Shown here: one piece after another, positions 33,040-44,200 of the stretch
Layout: every line of letters begins with the position of its first letter
How positions within the stretch are numbered: the stretch's first letter is position 1
Assembly (NCBI GenBank): GCA_025200525.1
Contig: CM045768.1
Span: 52,999,177-53,063,176, forward strand
Source of the DNA: Camellia lanceoleosa
Taxonomy: Eukaryota; Streptophyta; Magnoliopsida; Ericales; Theaceae
Direction: 5' to 3'
Length of the DNA stretch: 64,000 nucleotides
The notes under the pieces: model-generated
Database searches by the model: none
What the model was told of the DNA's origin: nothing
What the model saw: only the letters and a program-made list of their open reading frames with translations
Program-made: the position numbers and the translations under genes

Positions 33040-36000
33040 TGCCTCACAGGTTGGATCTAATGATAGAATTTACGCAAGTGTGAGAAGTTCCAAGGGCGTG
33101 GTAGATTCTTACCAAACATGTCTTTGAGCCGATAAGCCCTCGTTCTCGCGACTGAGTCATCTGGTAGGGGTCATCCCAGTTAGGACCTAACTTTTCGTCA
33201 GCCGGCTTCCTGGCAACTGGAAGCACTTTCTTTAGGACCAATTCGCCTGGTATATAATGGCGTAGCTGAACACGTTGGTTATATGACTTAGCAAGCTGCT
33301 ACTGGTACCGTGCCATGGCGGCAAGGGCATGGTCTCTTCATTCTTCAATTAGAGTCAAATCCAAAGCCAGCATCATATCGTTTCGGCCCATATCAAAAAC
33401 TTTTAATTTCAAGGTTGGGAGGCCGATCTCCAAGGGAATAATTGCTTATGTTTCGAAGCACAAAGCGAACGGCGTTTCGCCGGTGGACCGTCTCGGTGTA
33501 GTGCAATGAGCCCATAATACACTCGGCAGTTCTTCAACCCATCAGCCTTTCGCCTTCTCCAGCCTCTTTTTGATGCTATCTAAAATGGTTTTATTTGAGG
33601 CTTCAGTTTAGCCATTACTCTGTGGATAAGCTGGGGTAAAGAAGTAGGGTCGAATACCATACTTGCTGTAAAGCTTCCAGTAGACTCCGCAATCAAACTG
33701 GGTGCCATTGTCTGATATAAGTGCTCTGGGAATGCCAAACCGTGTTATGATATCTCTCCATACAAAACACTTTACGTCGGTATCTCGGATGTGCGTTAGT
33801 GCCTCCGTTTCTACCCATTTCATGAAATAATCAGTCGCGACGATCAGAAATCGCTTGTTACCCGGAGCACGAGGCAGCGGTCTGACGATGTCAAGTCCTC
33901 ATTGAGCGAACAGCCAAGGGCTGGTTATAGAGCTTGACTCTTCAGCAGGCAGGTGAATCAGAGGAGAGAACTTCTGGCACTGTTCGCACTTTTTCACGTA
34001 ACACTCGTCATCGGCTCTCATTGTCGACTAGTAATACCCTTGTGTCACAGCTCGATGAGCCAAAGAGCGCCCACCAGAATGTGCGTTACAACTGTCTTCA
34101 TGTATTTCAATCAAAAGTTCTTCGACTTTGTTTGGATGCACGCATTCCAGATATGGACCAGAAAAAGATTTTTTATAAAGCTTTCCTTGCGGATCCAAGT
34201 AGTATCGCAGGGCTTTGTTTCGCAAGTTGTGAGCTTCTTTCTTGTTTGCTGGGAGCTGTTCGGAAGACAAGAATGCAGCAATGGGGTCCATCCAACTCGG
34301 TCTTGACACTATGATATTGACTTGGACTTCCTCCGAAGGGCCAATGCACGGCTCCGAGATGAAACCTATTTCGATGGTCCGTTTAATCTCTGAGTTAATG
34401 GAGGAGGCTAGGCAAGCCAGGGTATCTGCATGTGTGTTCTGATCACGTGTTATTTGATTCAATTCATGATGGTCAAATTTTGCCAGTAAGGAGTTAGCCG
34501 TTTTCATGTAAGCCACCATACGGTCATTTTTGGCCGCGTACTCCCCCTTTAGTTGATTGATCACCAGTTTTAAATCGCAAAATACAAGCAAGCGTCGAGC
34601 ACCCAGAAGATGTGCATTCCGCAAACCAGTTAGAAGGGCTTCGTATTCGGCCTCGTTATTTGATGCTTCGAAGTTGAGTTTGACGGCTTGCTCAATTATT
34701 GCGCCATCGAGAGCCATGATTACTACTCCGGCTCCACTGCCCTATTGATTGGATGACCCGTCACAATACAGCTACTAAATGTCCCTCACATAAATTCTCC
34801 AATTCGGCTTAGGTTGAGTTTAGTCGGTTTTGAAGTCGGCAACACCCCCCGTGAATTCGGCTACAAAATCAGCAAGCATTTGCCCCTTGATTGAGGTTCT
34901 AGGCAAAAATTGAATATCGTACTGGTTAAGTTTGAGGGCCCATTTCGAAATGCGCCCTGATGCTTCTGCACTACGTAGTACTAATCGGATGGGGTAATCT
35001 GTTAGTACCCCGATGCTATGCCCCTGGAAGTAATGCATCAGTTTTCTTGCCGCCATGACTAGGGCTAGGATGAGTTTTTCCAGTGGAAGGTAACGGGTTT
35101 CGGTCTCAACCATTGCCTTGCTCACATAATACACTGGTCGCTGCTCTCCAAGCTCTTCCTTTAACAATACGGCGCTGACAACCCAATCGGAGATGGCCAA
35201 ATATAAATGAGCGGGTCGCTTACCGATGGTGTCGTTAAAAGTGGAACAGATCGGAGATAAGCCTTCAGACCGTTAAAAGTGGCTTCGCACTCAGAGGTCC
35301 ATTCAAAAGCTTTACCTTGCCGTAGTGTTTGAAAGAATTGTCGGTAGCGGTCCGTGGAACGACTGATGAACCTGTTGAGTGCGGCGGCCATCCCCATTAA
35401 CTTCTGAACCTCCTTGACCAATCGAGGGGAGCCGAGTTCCAGGATTGCGGTGATTTACCTCGGATTGGCTTCGATTCCTCGGTGGTTGACAATGTAACCC
35501 AAGAATTTGCCAGAGCCAATCTCGAAGGCACATTTGGAAGCGTTCAACTTCATTCTGTATTTGCGTAGAATGCCGAATGTCTCTTCCAAGTCGGTTAGAT
35601 GAGTTTGCTCTTCTTTGGACTTGACCACCATATCGTCAATGTAAACTTCCATAGTGTGGTTGAGTTGCTCCTTGAACATGGTAGTGACTAGCCTTTGGTA
35701 AGTTGCCCTTGCATTCTTCAGCCCAAAAGGCATAACCTTATAGCAATAGGTTCCTCTTGGGGTGAGGAATGCAGTTTTGTCTTGGTCCTCTGGATGCATG
35801 GCAATTTGATGGTAGCCTCTGTAAGCATCAAGGAAGTTCATACGCTGGTGACGTGCCGTAGCATCTACAAGTTGGTCAATTCTGGGTAGGGGAAAACAAT
35901 CCTTGGGGCAGGCTTTGTTAAGGTTCGTGAAATCAACGCAGACTCGCCAAGTCCCATTTTTCTTCTTCACAACCACAATATTCGAGAGCCATGTAGGGTA

Positions 36001-36970
36001 GGTCACTTCCCTGATTGCCCCGGCGTCAAGCAACCGGTCAACCTCTTCAACAACGGTGGCAATGTGCTCTGCAGCTGACCGCTGGCTTTTCTGAATAATC
36101 GGCTTGCATTTAGGGTCAACATTTAAATGGTGCTGCGAAACAGAAGAATCTACACCCGACATCTCATATGGAGTCCACGCAAATACATCAAGGTTGCCGA
36201 GTAGGAAGGAAATTAGCTGTTGCCTGTCGGCTTGATTCAGGGAGGCGCCGACCATGAAGAACCTGTCTGGGTTTCCGTCAATCTCAACTCGATCTAGGGC
36301 TTCCGTGGCCTTTTCACTTGGGAGCCGCCCAACATTGTCGAGGCTCTCTCGATCCGGCACCTCAATAGAATTCACTTGCAACTCTTTTGGCGTCTTTCTA
36401 GCAAGGAGATAACATGCTTGTGCCGATTTCTGGGAGCCACGGATTTGCTCAATGTTGCGTTCTGTCGGGAAACGTAGTAGCTGATGATAGGTGCTTGGCA
36501 CAGCCTGCATAGTATGCAACTAAGTTCGCCCCATGATGAGATTATACGGCGATGGCAGCTTGACGACCAAGAATTCCACATCCACTGTTCGGGAGCCTGC
36601 TTGAACGGGTAATGTGATCTTTCCCAACGGGTATTTTGGATTCGTGTTGAAGCCGAATAACGGATAAGGAGCTGGAGAAAGATTTGATTCGGAGAAGCCG
36701 AGTTTGGTGAATGTCTTGTGATACATAACTTTCGATGTGCTCCCCAGATCAATGAGTATGCACTCAACAGTGAATCGGTTTACGCGTAACTCGATTACCA
36801 AGGGATCGATGTGGGGAAGTGTTACTCCGGCCAAATCTGAATCATCGAAAGTAATGCTCGCAGTTTCATGGGGCCGTTTAGCTGGAGTGAGTTGATTTTG
36901 AGGGTTAGGATTCGACTGAATCGTATGCACCGCAGATGACATTGGCAGGTTGTAAATCATGTGGATCATG
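33040..36970 (-). pseudogene. Gypsy B pol: protease, RT, RNase H, integrase
   Basis: Reading on the minus strand: protease (36969-36520) with the ILIDLGSTSKVMY active-site region and PSPYNLIMGR; reverse transcriptase (36519-~35455) with DFTNLNKACPKDCFPLP, FLDAYRGYHQI and the catalytic [10 protein letters not shown]; RNase H (35421-34820), then a second RNase H-like domain (34717-~34300) with [15 protein letters not shown]; integrase with its HHCC region (HEDSCNAHSGGRSLAHRAVTQGYY), the core near 33700 (FGIPRALISDNGTQF) and the GPNW...PY C-terminal block (~33190). Breaks include a stop after TQGYY, where the family has Trp, and frame changes near 35430 and 33600. There is no chromodomain, as in Tat elements. 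Confidence 0.88.
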
Positions 36971-37023
36971 TCGAGTGGAGGTGAATCCTATCATAAGGCT
37001 ATTGCTTTGGTTGAGTTGAATTT

Positions 37024-38487
37024 TCAGACGTACTGTTGTAGCCGACCATCTTGTACCAATTCTTCCAGGTGATCCTTCAATACATAACAACTCTCAGTGT
37101 CATAGTTGTGATCCTTGTGATACTCGCACCGTCTATCCCGTCTACATGTTTCGGGAGGTCCTACCATTTTGGACGGCCATTTGAAGAACGGAAGGTGTTG
37201 GACTTTGGACATAACCGCGCTGATCGGCTCTGACAACTCCATGTATTTCTTGTCGGTGCACCTTGTGGGCCTACCATCGGCTTGCAGTTGTTCATTTGCT
37301 CGGTGGGGGCATTGGTCACTTGATCGGCGAGAATCCTGTCTCTTGTCTCATTTAGCCCGATGCTGTGGTTCAGGGCTTTGAGGTGGTACAGAATTTATCG
37401 GCTGAGCAATTTCAAAAGGGGCCGTCTTGTTGGCCACGTTTTCGGCTTTAACCCGCAAGGCGTCATCTTCCACTTTGCAGTATTCCTCAACTTTCTTCAT
37501 CAACGACCAGATTGTTTTGGGAGGTCTTCTAGTTAAGGAGCTGCAGAGAGCACTGTCAGGATGCAAACCCATTTTAAAGGCGGTGATGGACATGGAGTCA
37601 TTGCAAGCGTCATCAACAAGATTAAAACACTCCTAATAGCGTGTCGAATACACTCTTAGTGTTTCTTCTGGTTGGATCTGCATTGCCCAGAGAGAGTTGG
37701 CTTGTTTCGGCTGGACCTCGTTGGTGATGAATCTTGCCCTGAAGGATTTTTGAAATTGATGGAAACTCTCAATCGACGCCGGCTCCAACTTATAATACCA
37801 TCTGACTGCCAACGGTCCCAAACTGCTCAGAAATATTCTACACATGAGAGCTTCGTTGTCTGCATGCAACATCATGGCTTGTTTATAGTGACGGATGTGA
37901 TCCGTAGAATCCAATTTCCCGTCGTACAATGTGAACGATGGGGCTTTGAACTTTTTGGGTAATATTCCCTTTGCGATCCGTCGCATAAAGGGATCGTGTT
38001 GGTCCTCTTTGTCTGAACCAATTCGTTTTCACTTATACCTTATACGTGGACTCTCTTAAGAGGAACTGGTAGTCTCGGGTCATCCCTTCTTCTTGGGCTC
38101 CGGGGATAATGAGTCGGAGTCGCTGTCAGTGTCTTGTTGTCGGGCTCGAGGTCGTCAACCATCTGCCCTCAGAGGTCGTTCCGGATCTTGGCGTACAGCT
38201 TGTTTGGACTTCGCCACTTCCAAGGCCAAGTCTTGTCGGAAACGTTCGTTCTCAGCGATCATGTTCTCCAACCTCTGTTCGTTTTACTTTGCTTGTTCCA
38301 TGATCGCTTGCATTGTCTCATGTGCTGAAGTCGAGGGTGAGTCGAAATTCAAGGTGCGTCTTGCGGCAATAGTCTTTGGTCCCAGCATGTTTGTTGGAGT
38401 GAGATCATCTCTCGTTGTAGTTTTATCAGCGATTATCGGAGGATCTTCCGTTGCGCTCACCATGGATGTGGTTGAGTATTCCCACAA
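37024..38487 (-). pseudogene. Gypsy B gag
   Basis: The start lies just inside the 5-prime LTR and primer-binding site (MWEYSTTSMVSATEDPP, 38487). The Retrotrans_gag core is at 37986-37633 (FTLYDGKLDSTDHIRHYKQA, ALMCRIFLSSLGPLAVRWYY), ending in a stop where the family continues. A further piece lies at 37593-37348. A CHHC zinc-knuckle-like motif (CEYHKDHNYDTESC) is in 37242-37024. Breaks at 38040 and 37630 show it is non-functional. Confidence 0.82.
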
Positions 38488-38498
38488 ATGGCGCCAAT

Positions 38499-38919
38499 TG
38501 TGGGGAAAGTGATTTGGAAATACTCTTTGGATCCAATGGGACGCGCGAGATCCTCAGCTGGAAGCCTGAAAAAGAATAAACACTCTGGTCGGGGGTGCCA
38601 GAATTAGCACTCTGACGGATAAGTTAGTGTATGCTCTTTAAATTGCGTGTGTCTTAAGTTAAGCGTACTAATTCTCACATACCTCTTCTTGTTCGTCGTT
38701 CTTCTATTTATATACGCTCATGGTTTTCTAGGAAGGGCCCGCTTTTGATGTCATGTACTTATGTACTCGGCCCCCCATTATGCCGTATTCCAACTTTTAA
38801 CCAGCCCCTGCTCAACTTATTCGGCATCTGAAGCGTCAGGGGCGGGCTGAGTGCATACTATACATCGATAGGGAAAATATGCACTGCCTATCTGCGTCTG
38901 CTTTTATTTGGCTACCACA
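38499..38919 (-). repeat. 5-prime LTR of Gypsy B
   Basis: 421 bp. Its inner edge abuts the primer-binding site TGGCGCC (38488-38498 region, minus strand), and its outer edge abuts GATAC. Confidence 0.9.
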
Positions 38920-40222
38920 GATACTTTTTCTCCGGTTACTAGAGTTACATCCATTAGTCTGTTGATAGCAGTGGCTGCAATTCATGATTTAAAAATCCAT
39001 CAAATGGATGTGAAAACAACATTTTTAAATGGAAATCTAGATGAGGAGATTTATATGGATCAACTCGAGGACTTTGTGGAGCCTGGGCAAGAAAGCAAGG
39101 TGTGTAAGCTAACTAAATCCCTTTATGGTTTAAAACAAGCTTCTAAACAGTGGCATGAGAAATCTGATTCCTACATGCTTGAGAATGGCTATAAGACTAA
39201 TGAATATGATAAGTGCATATATTATAAAATTTGTGAGAATGCATATGTGATTAGTAGCCTATATGTGGATGATCTACTTATCTTTGGCTCTAATTTGCAT
39301 ATCATAAATGAGACTAAAAATATGCTTAATAACCACTTGGATATGAAAGATCTTGGTGAAGCCAATTTTATTTTGAGAATTGAAATTACCAAGACTAAGG
39401 ATGACATTTTTCTTGATTAGTAGCATTATGTTAAGAAAATTTTAAAGACATATAACTTTCTAGACTGTAAACATGTTGTTACTCCTTTTGATGCAAGCAT
39501 ACATTTATTTGTTGTAACAAATGAAAAAAAAAGTGATTAATCAAAAGGAATATGCTAGCATGATTGGTAGCTTAAGATATGTTACTGACTGTACTAGACT
39601 TGACATTGCATATGTTGTTGGAGTACTTAGCAGGTTTACTAGCAGGTCAAGTCGAGATCATTGGCTAGCCATGAGAAGAATTATGAGATATTTATCTGGT
39701 ATCAAAAATTATGGTTTGTTTTATAACAAATATCCTGCGGTACTTGAGGGATATAGTGATGCCGATTGGAACACTTTGTCAGGTGATTCTTTCTTTACCT
39801 CGGGTTTTATTTTTACGTTGGGTGGTGGTGCTATATGTTGGAAGTCTAAAAAACAAACTATAATTGCTAATTCTACAATGGAAGTTGAGCTTATAATGTT
39901 AGCTTCAGCATGTGAGGAAGCGAATTAGTTGAGAGATTTGTTACATGAAATCCCTTTTTGGGAAAAATCAATTCCTCCTGTGTTAATTCATTGTGATAGC
40001 ACTGCTGGTATTGGTAGAGTGAACAACTATTTTTATAATGGTAAATCCAGACCTATTCGAAGGAAACACAGTAACGTGATATCCTATTTGAGTAATGGCA
40101 TCATAATTGTGAATTATGTAAAATTTTGTGATAATCTTGCGGATCCGTTAACCAAGGCCTTGGCGAGAGATAGGGTCTGTAATATATCGATGAGAATGAG
40201 TTTGAAGCCTATAAAATCATAA
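38920..40222 (+). pseudogene. Copia reverse transcriptase (rest) and RNase H
   Basis: Continues the frame cut at 26600: FSPVTRVTSISLL, HQMDVKTTFLNGNL (first catalytic Asp), KSLYGLKQASKQW, then the YVDDLLIFG catalytic motif (~39260). A stop follows at 39418. The RNase H part, 39521-40222, shows GYSDADWNTLSGD, QTIIANSTMEVE, HCDSTAGI and DNLADPLTKAL. An internal TAG at 39926 replaces an expected residue after EEAN. The pieces cannot make an active polymerase. Confidence 0.85.
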
Positions 40223-40761
40223 ACCATGTATGAGGATACCCAACCTAGGGACCAGAGATCCTGTAATATGGTGGTTATAAAAAAATGCACTCCTTAATAT
40301 TTTGTTATCTATCCCTATGATGTAAGTGCATTTGTCCTGTAATGTTGAAGGGTTGAGTTTTTATACTCTTGATGAAATTTTGTAGCTCTTGTTGAGTGGG
40401 GTATGTAAATTACAGGAACATTCTTGACAGATTTCACCTATGTGAGTATGGAAGTGGGGCCACTTTCTATGAGAATAAAGCTTATTTTCAAATATGCTCA
40501 TGAAAACTGAGATAGACACAAGACCGTAATGTGCTGGCTATTAAAAACTCATGTCAATATCTGGATTATTATGTGTGAACAGTAATACTTTATTTCTCCT
40601 AAGTAGTCATAGTTCAAGTCTGAGAGCACTACTGACTCTGGAGTAGAGGTTGCTGTTTCACTAATGAAGGTTCAATGCAGAGTATACCTTCATGATGTAT
40701 ACTGTCTATCTTTGGTTGGTAATCTCTCTTGTCTTTGTTGATATTAAAATGAGTAGAGGAT

Positions 40762-41372
40762 TGTTTGACCATTTTAATATCTTCTATTTATTTATTTTTT
40801 GTGACTTTTTTGGTCTTATTCATGAATCTTATTTTGTCTTGTTCATGAATCTCATTTTGTTTGGTGAATGAAGATTCATTGTTTTTTGGTGACCTTTGTC
40901 TTGTTCATGAATGGAGATTAATTGGAAGTTCATGGACTTGGTAGTGAGTTAATATTTGGAGACTCTCTATTTTCTCTAGTTTAATGGTCATTATTATTTT
41001 TTGGTGTAAATTGTAAGGTCTTAGTGGCCTATAAATTGTTCGTCTTATTTACTCTTTTCTACACCAATTATTTTTATACTTGAGAGATTACTAGCTAAAG
41101 AAGAGTGTTTTTTTCTTGGTGGAGCTTTGGGTTCACTATTTTGTGCAGAGTTGGCCTGAACTATACGACAAGTGGTCGGGCTGTTGTATCTTGGAGAGGA
41201 CAAGTCATCGTTTTGTGACTGTTGCATTGGTATTTGGGTTCTTCTTACTGTAGTGGGTTTGATCTCCTTAAAGAAAATAAGATATCCTTGTCTCAACCTA
41301 ATCTAGTTGTATCTTATTTTCTTTACATTATTTATTAATAAAATATAATTTTTTTAATATTTTCACCAATAA
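40762..41372 (+). repeat. Copia 3-prime LTR
   Basis: About 611 bp. The polypurine-like stretch GAGTAGAGGA lies immediately before it. The last bases CCAATA correspond to CTAACA in the partner, so the terminal CA is mutated. Confidence 0.8.
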
Positions 41373-41687
41373 AATAGATAAATATATGATACGTAGATAA
41401 ATAATGGGATAACATGTAAATAAATAGATGACAAGTGACCAAATATATATCGTTTAGAGATAGGTAAATAGTAAATATATAGACAAATAGGTAGAAGTAA
41501 AATGATAGTTTAAATTATAAATGCCCTTTTGACTTCAAAAGAATAGAGCTTGACCTATGGGCTCAAAATTTTTAAAAATTGATCTTTGACCAGAGCACCT
41601 TAATTACGAGTTATGGAATTTGTTTTATTATTAAAAAAATGTCTCAAGTTCTCCCAATAAACTGAAAGATAATTTTGTCAGTTCTAA
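41373..41687. other. Spacer between Copia and a MITE
   Basis: AT-rich with short ATAGATAAATA-type repeats near 41380-41500. No coding region seen. Confidence 0.5.
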
Positions 41688-41926
41688 GCCTCCGTTTGAA
41701 AATTCGGTTGGCTTTTTAAATTTTAAATTTTTGTGATTAGTTTAGTTTGGATTAAAAAATTTAGTTTGGGAAGGATTTTTTGATTTTTGATTTTTTGATT
41801 TTTTTTTGTGAGAAAAGAATATAATAATTATGGGTTGGATGTGATGCTTTATTTGTTGTGACTAAAATAGTCTACTTTATTTTTTGTGGCTAAAATAATC
41901 ACAAATTAACTTGCCAAACGAACCCT
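41688..41926. mobile_element. hAT-like MITE, copy 1
   Basis: Ends CCTCCGTTTGAAAA and, inverted, GGGTTCGTTTGGCAAG. The interior has TGTGAGAAAAGAATATAATA and ATTATGGGTTGGATGTGATG followed by GTGACTAAAATAG. A second member in the opposite orientation is at 62736-62970, which confirms it as a mobile family. No coding capacity. Confidence 0.7.
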
Positions 41927-41997
41927 AAGTATTATCATTAATTTAATAATAGTGTTAGACTTACCGTGTTCTGCCTATCATTTCATTGTTAATAAAG

Positions 41998-42505
41998 TGT
42001 GGGGATATATTTTCAGAGTACTAACACGTGGCAAGGTGACGCCGACGTGTTAGCCGAGGTGCCACGTGTCATGACAGTTACGCCGAGGTGATCTCGGGGT
42101 TGCCGAGGTTATCTCCGAAGATACCGGAATCCAAGATAAGTGGATAAGGGACAAGAGTCCTAGAATGAAGATGAAACTCAACTTGTATATGGGACAAGAG
42201 TTCCAGATTAGCAGTAATCCTGAGTCCATTGGAGTTAGGCTCCTATTGGGACTAGGATTGTATTGGCTATAAATAAGAGGCACCCCCATGGGTCTAAGGT
42301 ACGTTTTGAACACTCAAGCTTGTGAGTTGAATACTTGATTATCTTTGAGAGATATACTGACTTGATCGTCGGAGTGCCCCCGGGTGGAAGAACCACCGCC
42401 GGAGCCTTTTCTTTCTGTGTAGGACAGCAAGGTGCCATCTATTCTGCCTGTGTTCTACAACTGAATTCCTAAGGACAGTAGTGTGATCGGAAAATCACTC
42501 ACACA
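41998..42505 (+). repeat. 5-prime LTR of Gypsy C
   Basis: 508 bp, TGTGGGG...CACACA. A TATA-like CTATAAATAAGAG is present near 42269, giving a likely transcription start about 30 bases later. Confidence 0.92.
42024..42069. promoter_or_regulatory. Inverted pair of G-box/ABRE motifs in the LTR
   Basis: ACACGTGGC at 42024-42032 and its exact complement GCCACGTGT at 42061-42069 lie in the U3 region, about 240 bases upstream of the TATA-like box. ACGTGGC is the core bound by bZIP factors of the abscisic acid response. The same pair is conserved in the other LTR (about 52878-52923) despite mutations around it. Confidence 0.6.
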
Positions 42506-42540
42506 ATTTGGCGCCTTCTGTGGGAAAGGATGACGAATAG

Positions 42541-44200
42541 ATGGCCAGTAACGCACAAAACGAAAAGGTTGGGGACGACGCTCCCGCTGGGAATAGCGGA
42601 CCTATCGACCTTGATGTCGGAGGAGACAACCACAACGAAGAAGCCCGTGGCCAGGGGAACGGGGGAAAAGACGTTGTCCAGGAGGGCGACACCTCAAAGA
42701 AAACAGACCAGGGCAGATACTACAATGAAGACAACCTCCAAGTATGGAGGGATAGGTGCCTACGGAGGGATGAGGAAGTAAAAGAACTGGCAGACAAGTT
42801 GGCCGACCTACAGTCGGTTGTCAACTTCATGATGCAAAACAATGTCATGCAGCCACCATACCAGAGCAGACACGCCACCCCAGCAGCCTAATACACGAAG
42901 GAAAGAAAATAATTCCTGAAACACCACAACACTCTAGGAGCAAAAGGCACTCTCATCCGCCCTCTGGGGGGTCGGGTGAGAGGAGCCCGGACGAGAGAAG
43001 TCGTAGAGGACGAATCATACGAAGGATCCGGAACACAGAGGACATCGGCACATTCCAGGGCAGGCGCTCTGCTTTGACACAACCCCCGGAGACTGATCAA
43101 AACAGGCCCATCACGAGGCCGAAAGTAGTGTGCCAAAGAGACTGAAGTCTAAAGACAGCCGAGCTCCAGGGAGGAGTAAAGAAGACTTGAGAAACTACCT
43201 CAAGAGGAAGGAATGTAAATTCACCGAGTCAAGCCGAGGACACCATTCTCGGTAGAACTGGACAAGTTCGAAGCACCCAAAAGATTCAGCATGCCGAGGT
43301 TTCAAATATACAATGGTAAGTCAGACCCTAACTTCCACGTTGGACTATTTTTGAACTCAATGGCATTATACAGTGGAAACGAGCCTCTACTCTGCAAAGT
43401 ATTCCCCTCGTCCTTCGGGGAGATTGCATCAGATTGGTTCCATAAATTACCAAAAGGAAGCGTGAAGACATGGGAAGGCCTGGCCGAGATGTTTGTGGCC
43501 AGGTTCGTAACAAACAAACTACAGCCATTAAGGGTGGATGCGCTAATGGCTTTAAAAATCAGCAAGGATGAAGGCCTCAGGGCCTACGCAAAGAGGTACT
43601 ACGAGGTGTTCAACCGATTACCTGAATGCAACCAGGAGGTAGCGGTCGTATCTTTCAAAAACGGCCTGAAAGATAACTTTCACTACGGAAATCTTTGGCA
43701 AAAACATTACCAAAGAGCATGGAAGAGCTTATGGCGAGAATCGAAAAATATGCACGAGCCGAGGAGGATACATCGGCCCACAAGGAAGTCAAACAGGAAA
43801 CGGGGAACAGCTCGCCAAAGCGAGGCCGAAGCAACAACGGACTCAGCAAAACAGAGATGGAGTTAAGAGCTAAACAGGCAGTGACGACCGTGTTCCGAAT
43901 TCCAATTCAAAAAATCCTAGGAAAAATTCGAAACCAGCCCTATTTCAGAACACCAGCAAGGGAACCAGGAGAGTTCATGGGAAGAAACATGGACAGACAT
44001 TGTGCTTACCACAATGAAAACGGACATACAACGCAGGGTTGCAGAGCCCTAAAGGCACATTTGGAAGATCTGGTGAGGCAAGGCCACCTGAGAGACCTTG
44101 TCGATGAAACTAGAACCAGAGAAGAACATGCAAGATTGCCTCAGGCTCCAGTAGCCCCGCCACCTCCGCAACCTCGGGCAGAAGGACCTCGGATAGTGAA
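42541..44200 (+). pseudogene. Gypsy C gag
   Basis: Starts at 42541 (MASNAQNEKVGDDAPAGNSG), about 35 bases after the LTR. The acidic N-terminal part runs to a stop at 42889. The Retrotrans_gag core follows at 43291 (FQIYNGKSDPNFHVGLFLNS, PSSFGEIASDWFHKLPKG, FVARFVTNKLQ). A frameshift near 43690 moves the reading into the frame that continues to pol (MEELMARIEKYARAEEDT). The zinc-knuckle-like CAYHNENGHTTQGC follows near 44000. At least two breaks are present. Confidence 0.85.

Larger units (their letters stand above)
26601..38919 (-). mobile_element. Tat-like Gypsy retrotransposon (Gypsy B) nested in Copia
   Basis: The 12.3-kb element has 421-bp LTRs at 26601-27021 and 38499-38919, ends TGTGGGG...CCACA, and a perfect TSD GATAC at 26596-26600 and 38920-38924. 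The primer-binding site next to the right LTR reads TGGCGCCATTTGTGGGAA on the minus strand. Coding order on the minus strand is gag, protease, reverse transcriptase, RNase H, integrase, with no chromodomain; beyond pol there is a long region with tandem arrays and antisense genes. This layout is known for Tat-lineage elements. LTRs differ by roughly 6-7 percent by my count. Confidence 0.9.
24359..41372 (+). mobile_element. Copia LTR retrotransposon, decayed and split by Gypsy B
   Basis: LTRs at 24359-24974 and 40762-41372 begin TGTTGGACC/TGTTTGACC followed by ATTTTAATATC, and share most of about 610 bp (roughly 6 percent different by eye). The flanks AAATG and AAATA are a possible 4/5 TSD. 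Coding order on the plus strand is integrase, then reverse transcriptase, then RNase H, which defines Copia. Gypsy B interrupts it at 26601-38919 inside reverse transcriptase. Most of gag and all of protease are missing between about 25260 and 25300, where the start of gag is joined nearly directly to the integrase region. Confidence 0.85.

Noticed and set aside
33934..34314. Plus-strand 126- and 117-codon frames
   Set aside because: They lie opposite the integrase/RNase H region of Gypsy B and are antisense shadows.
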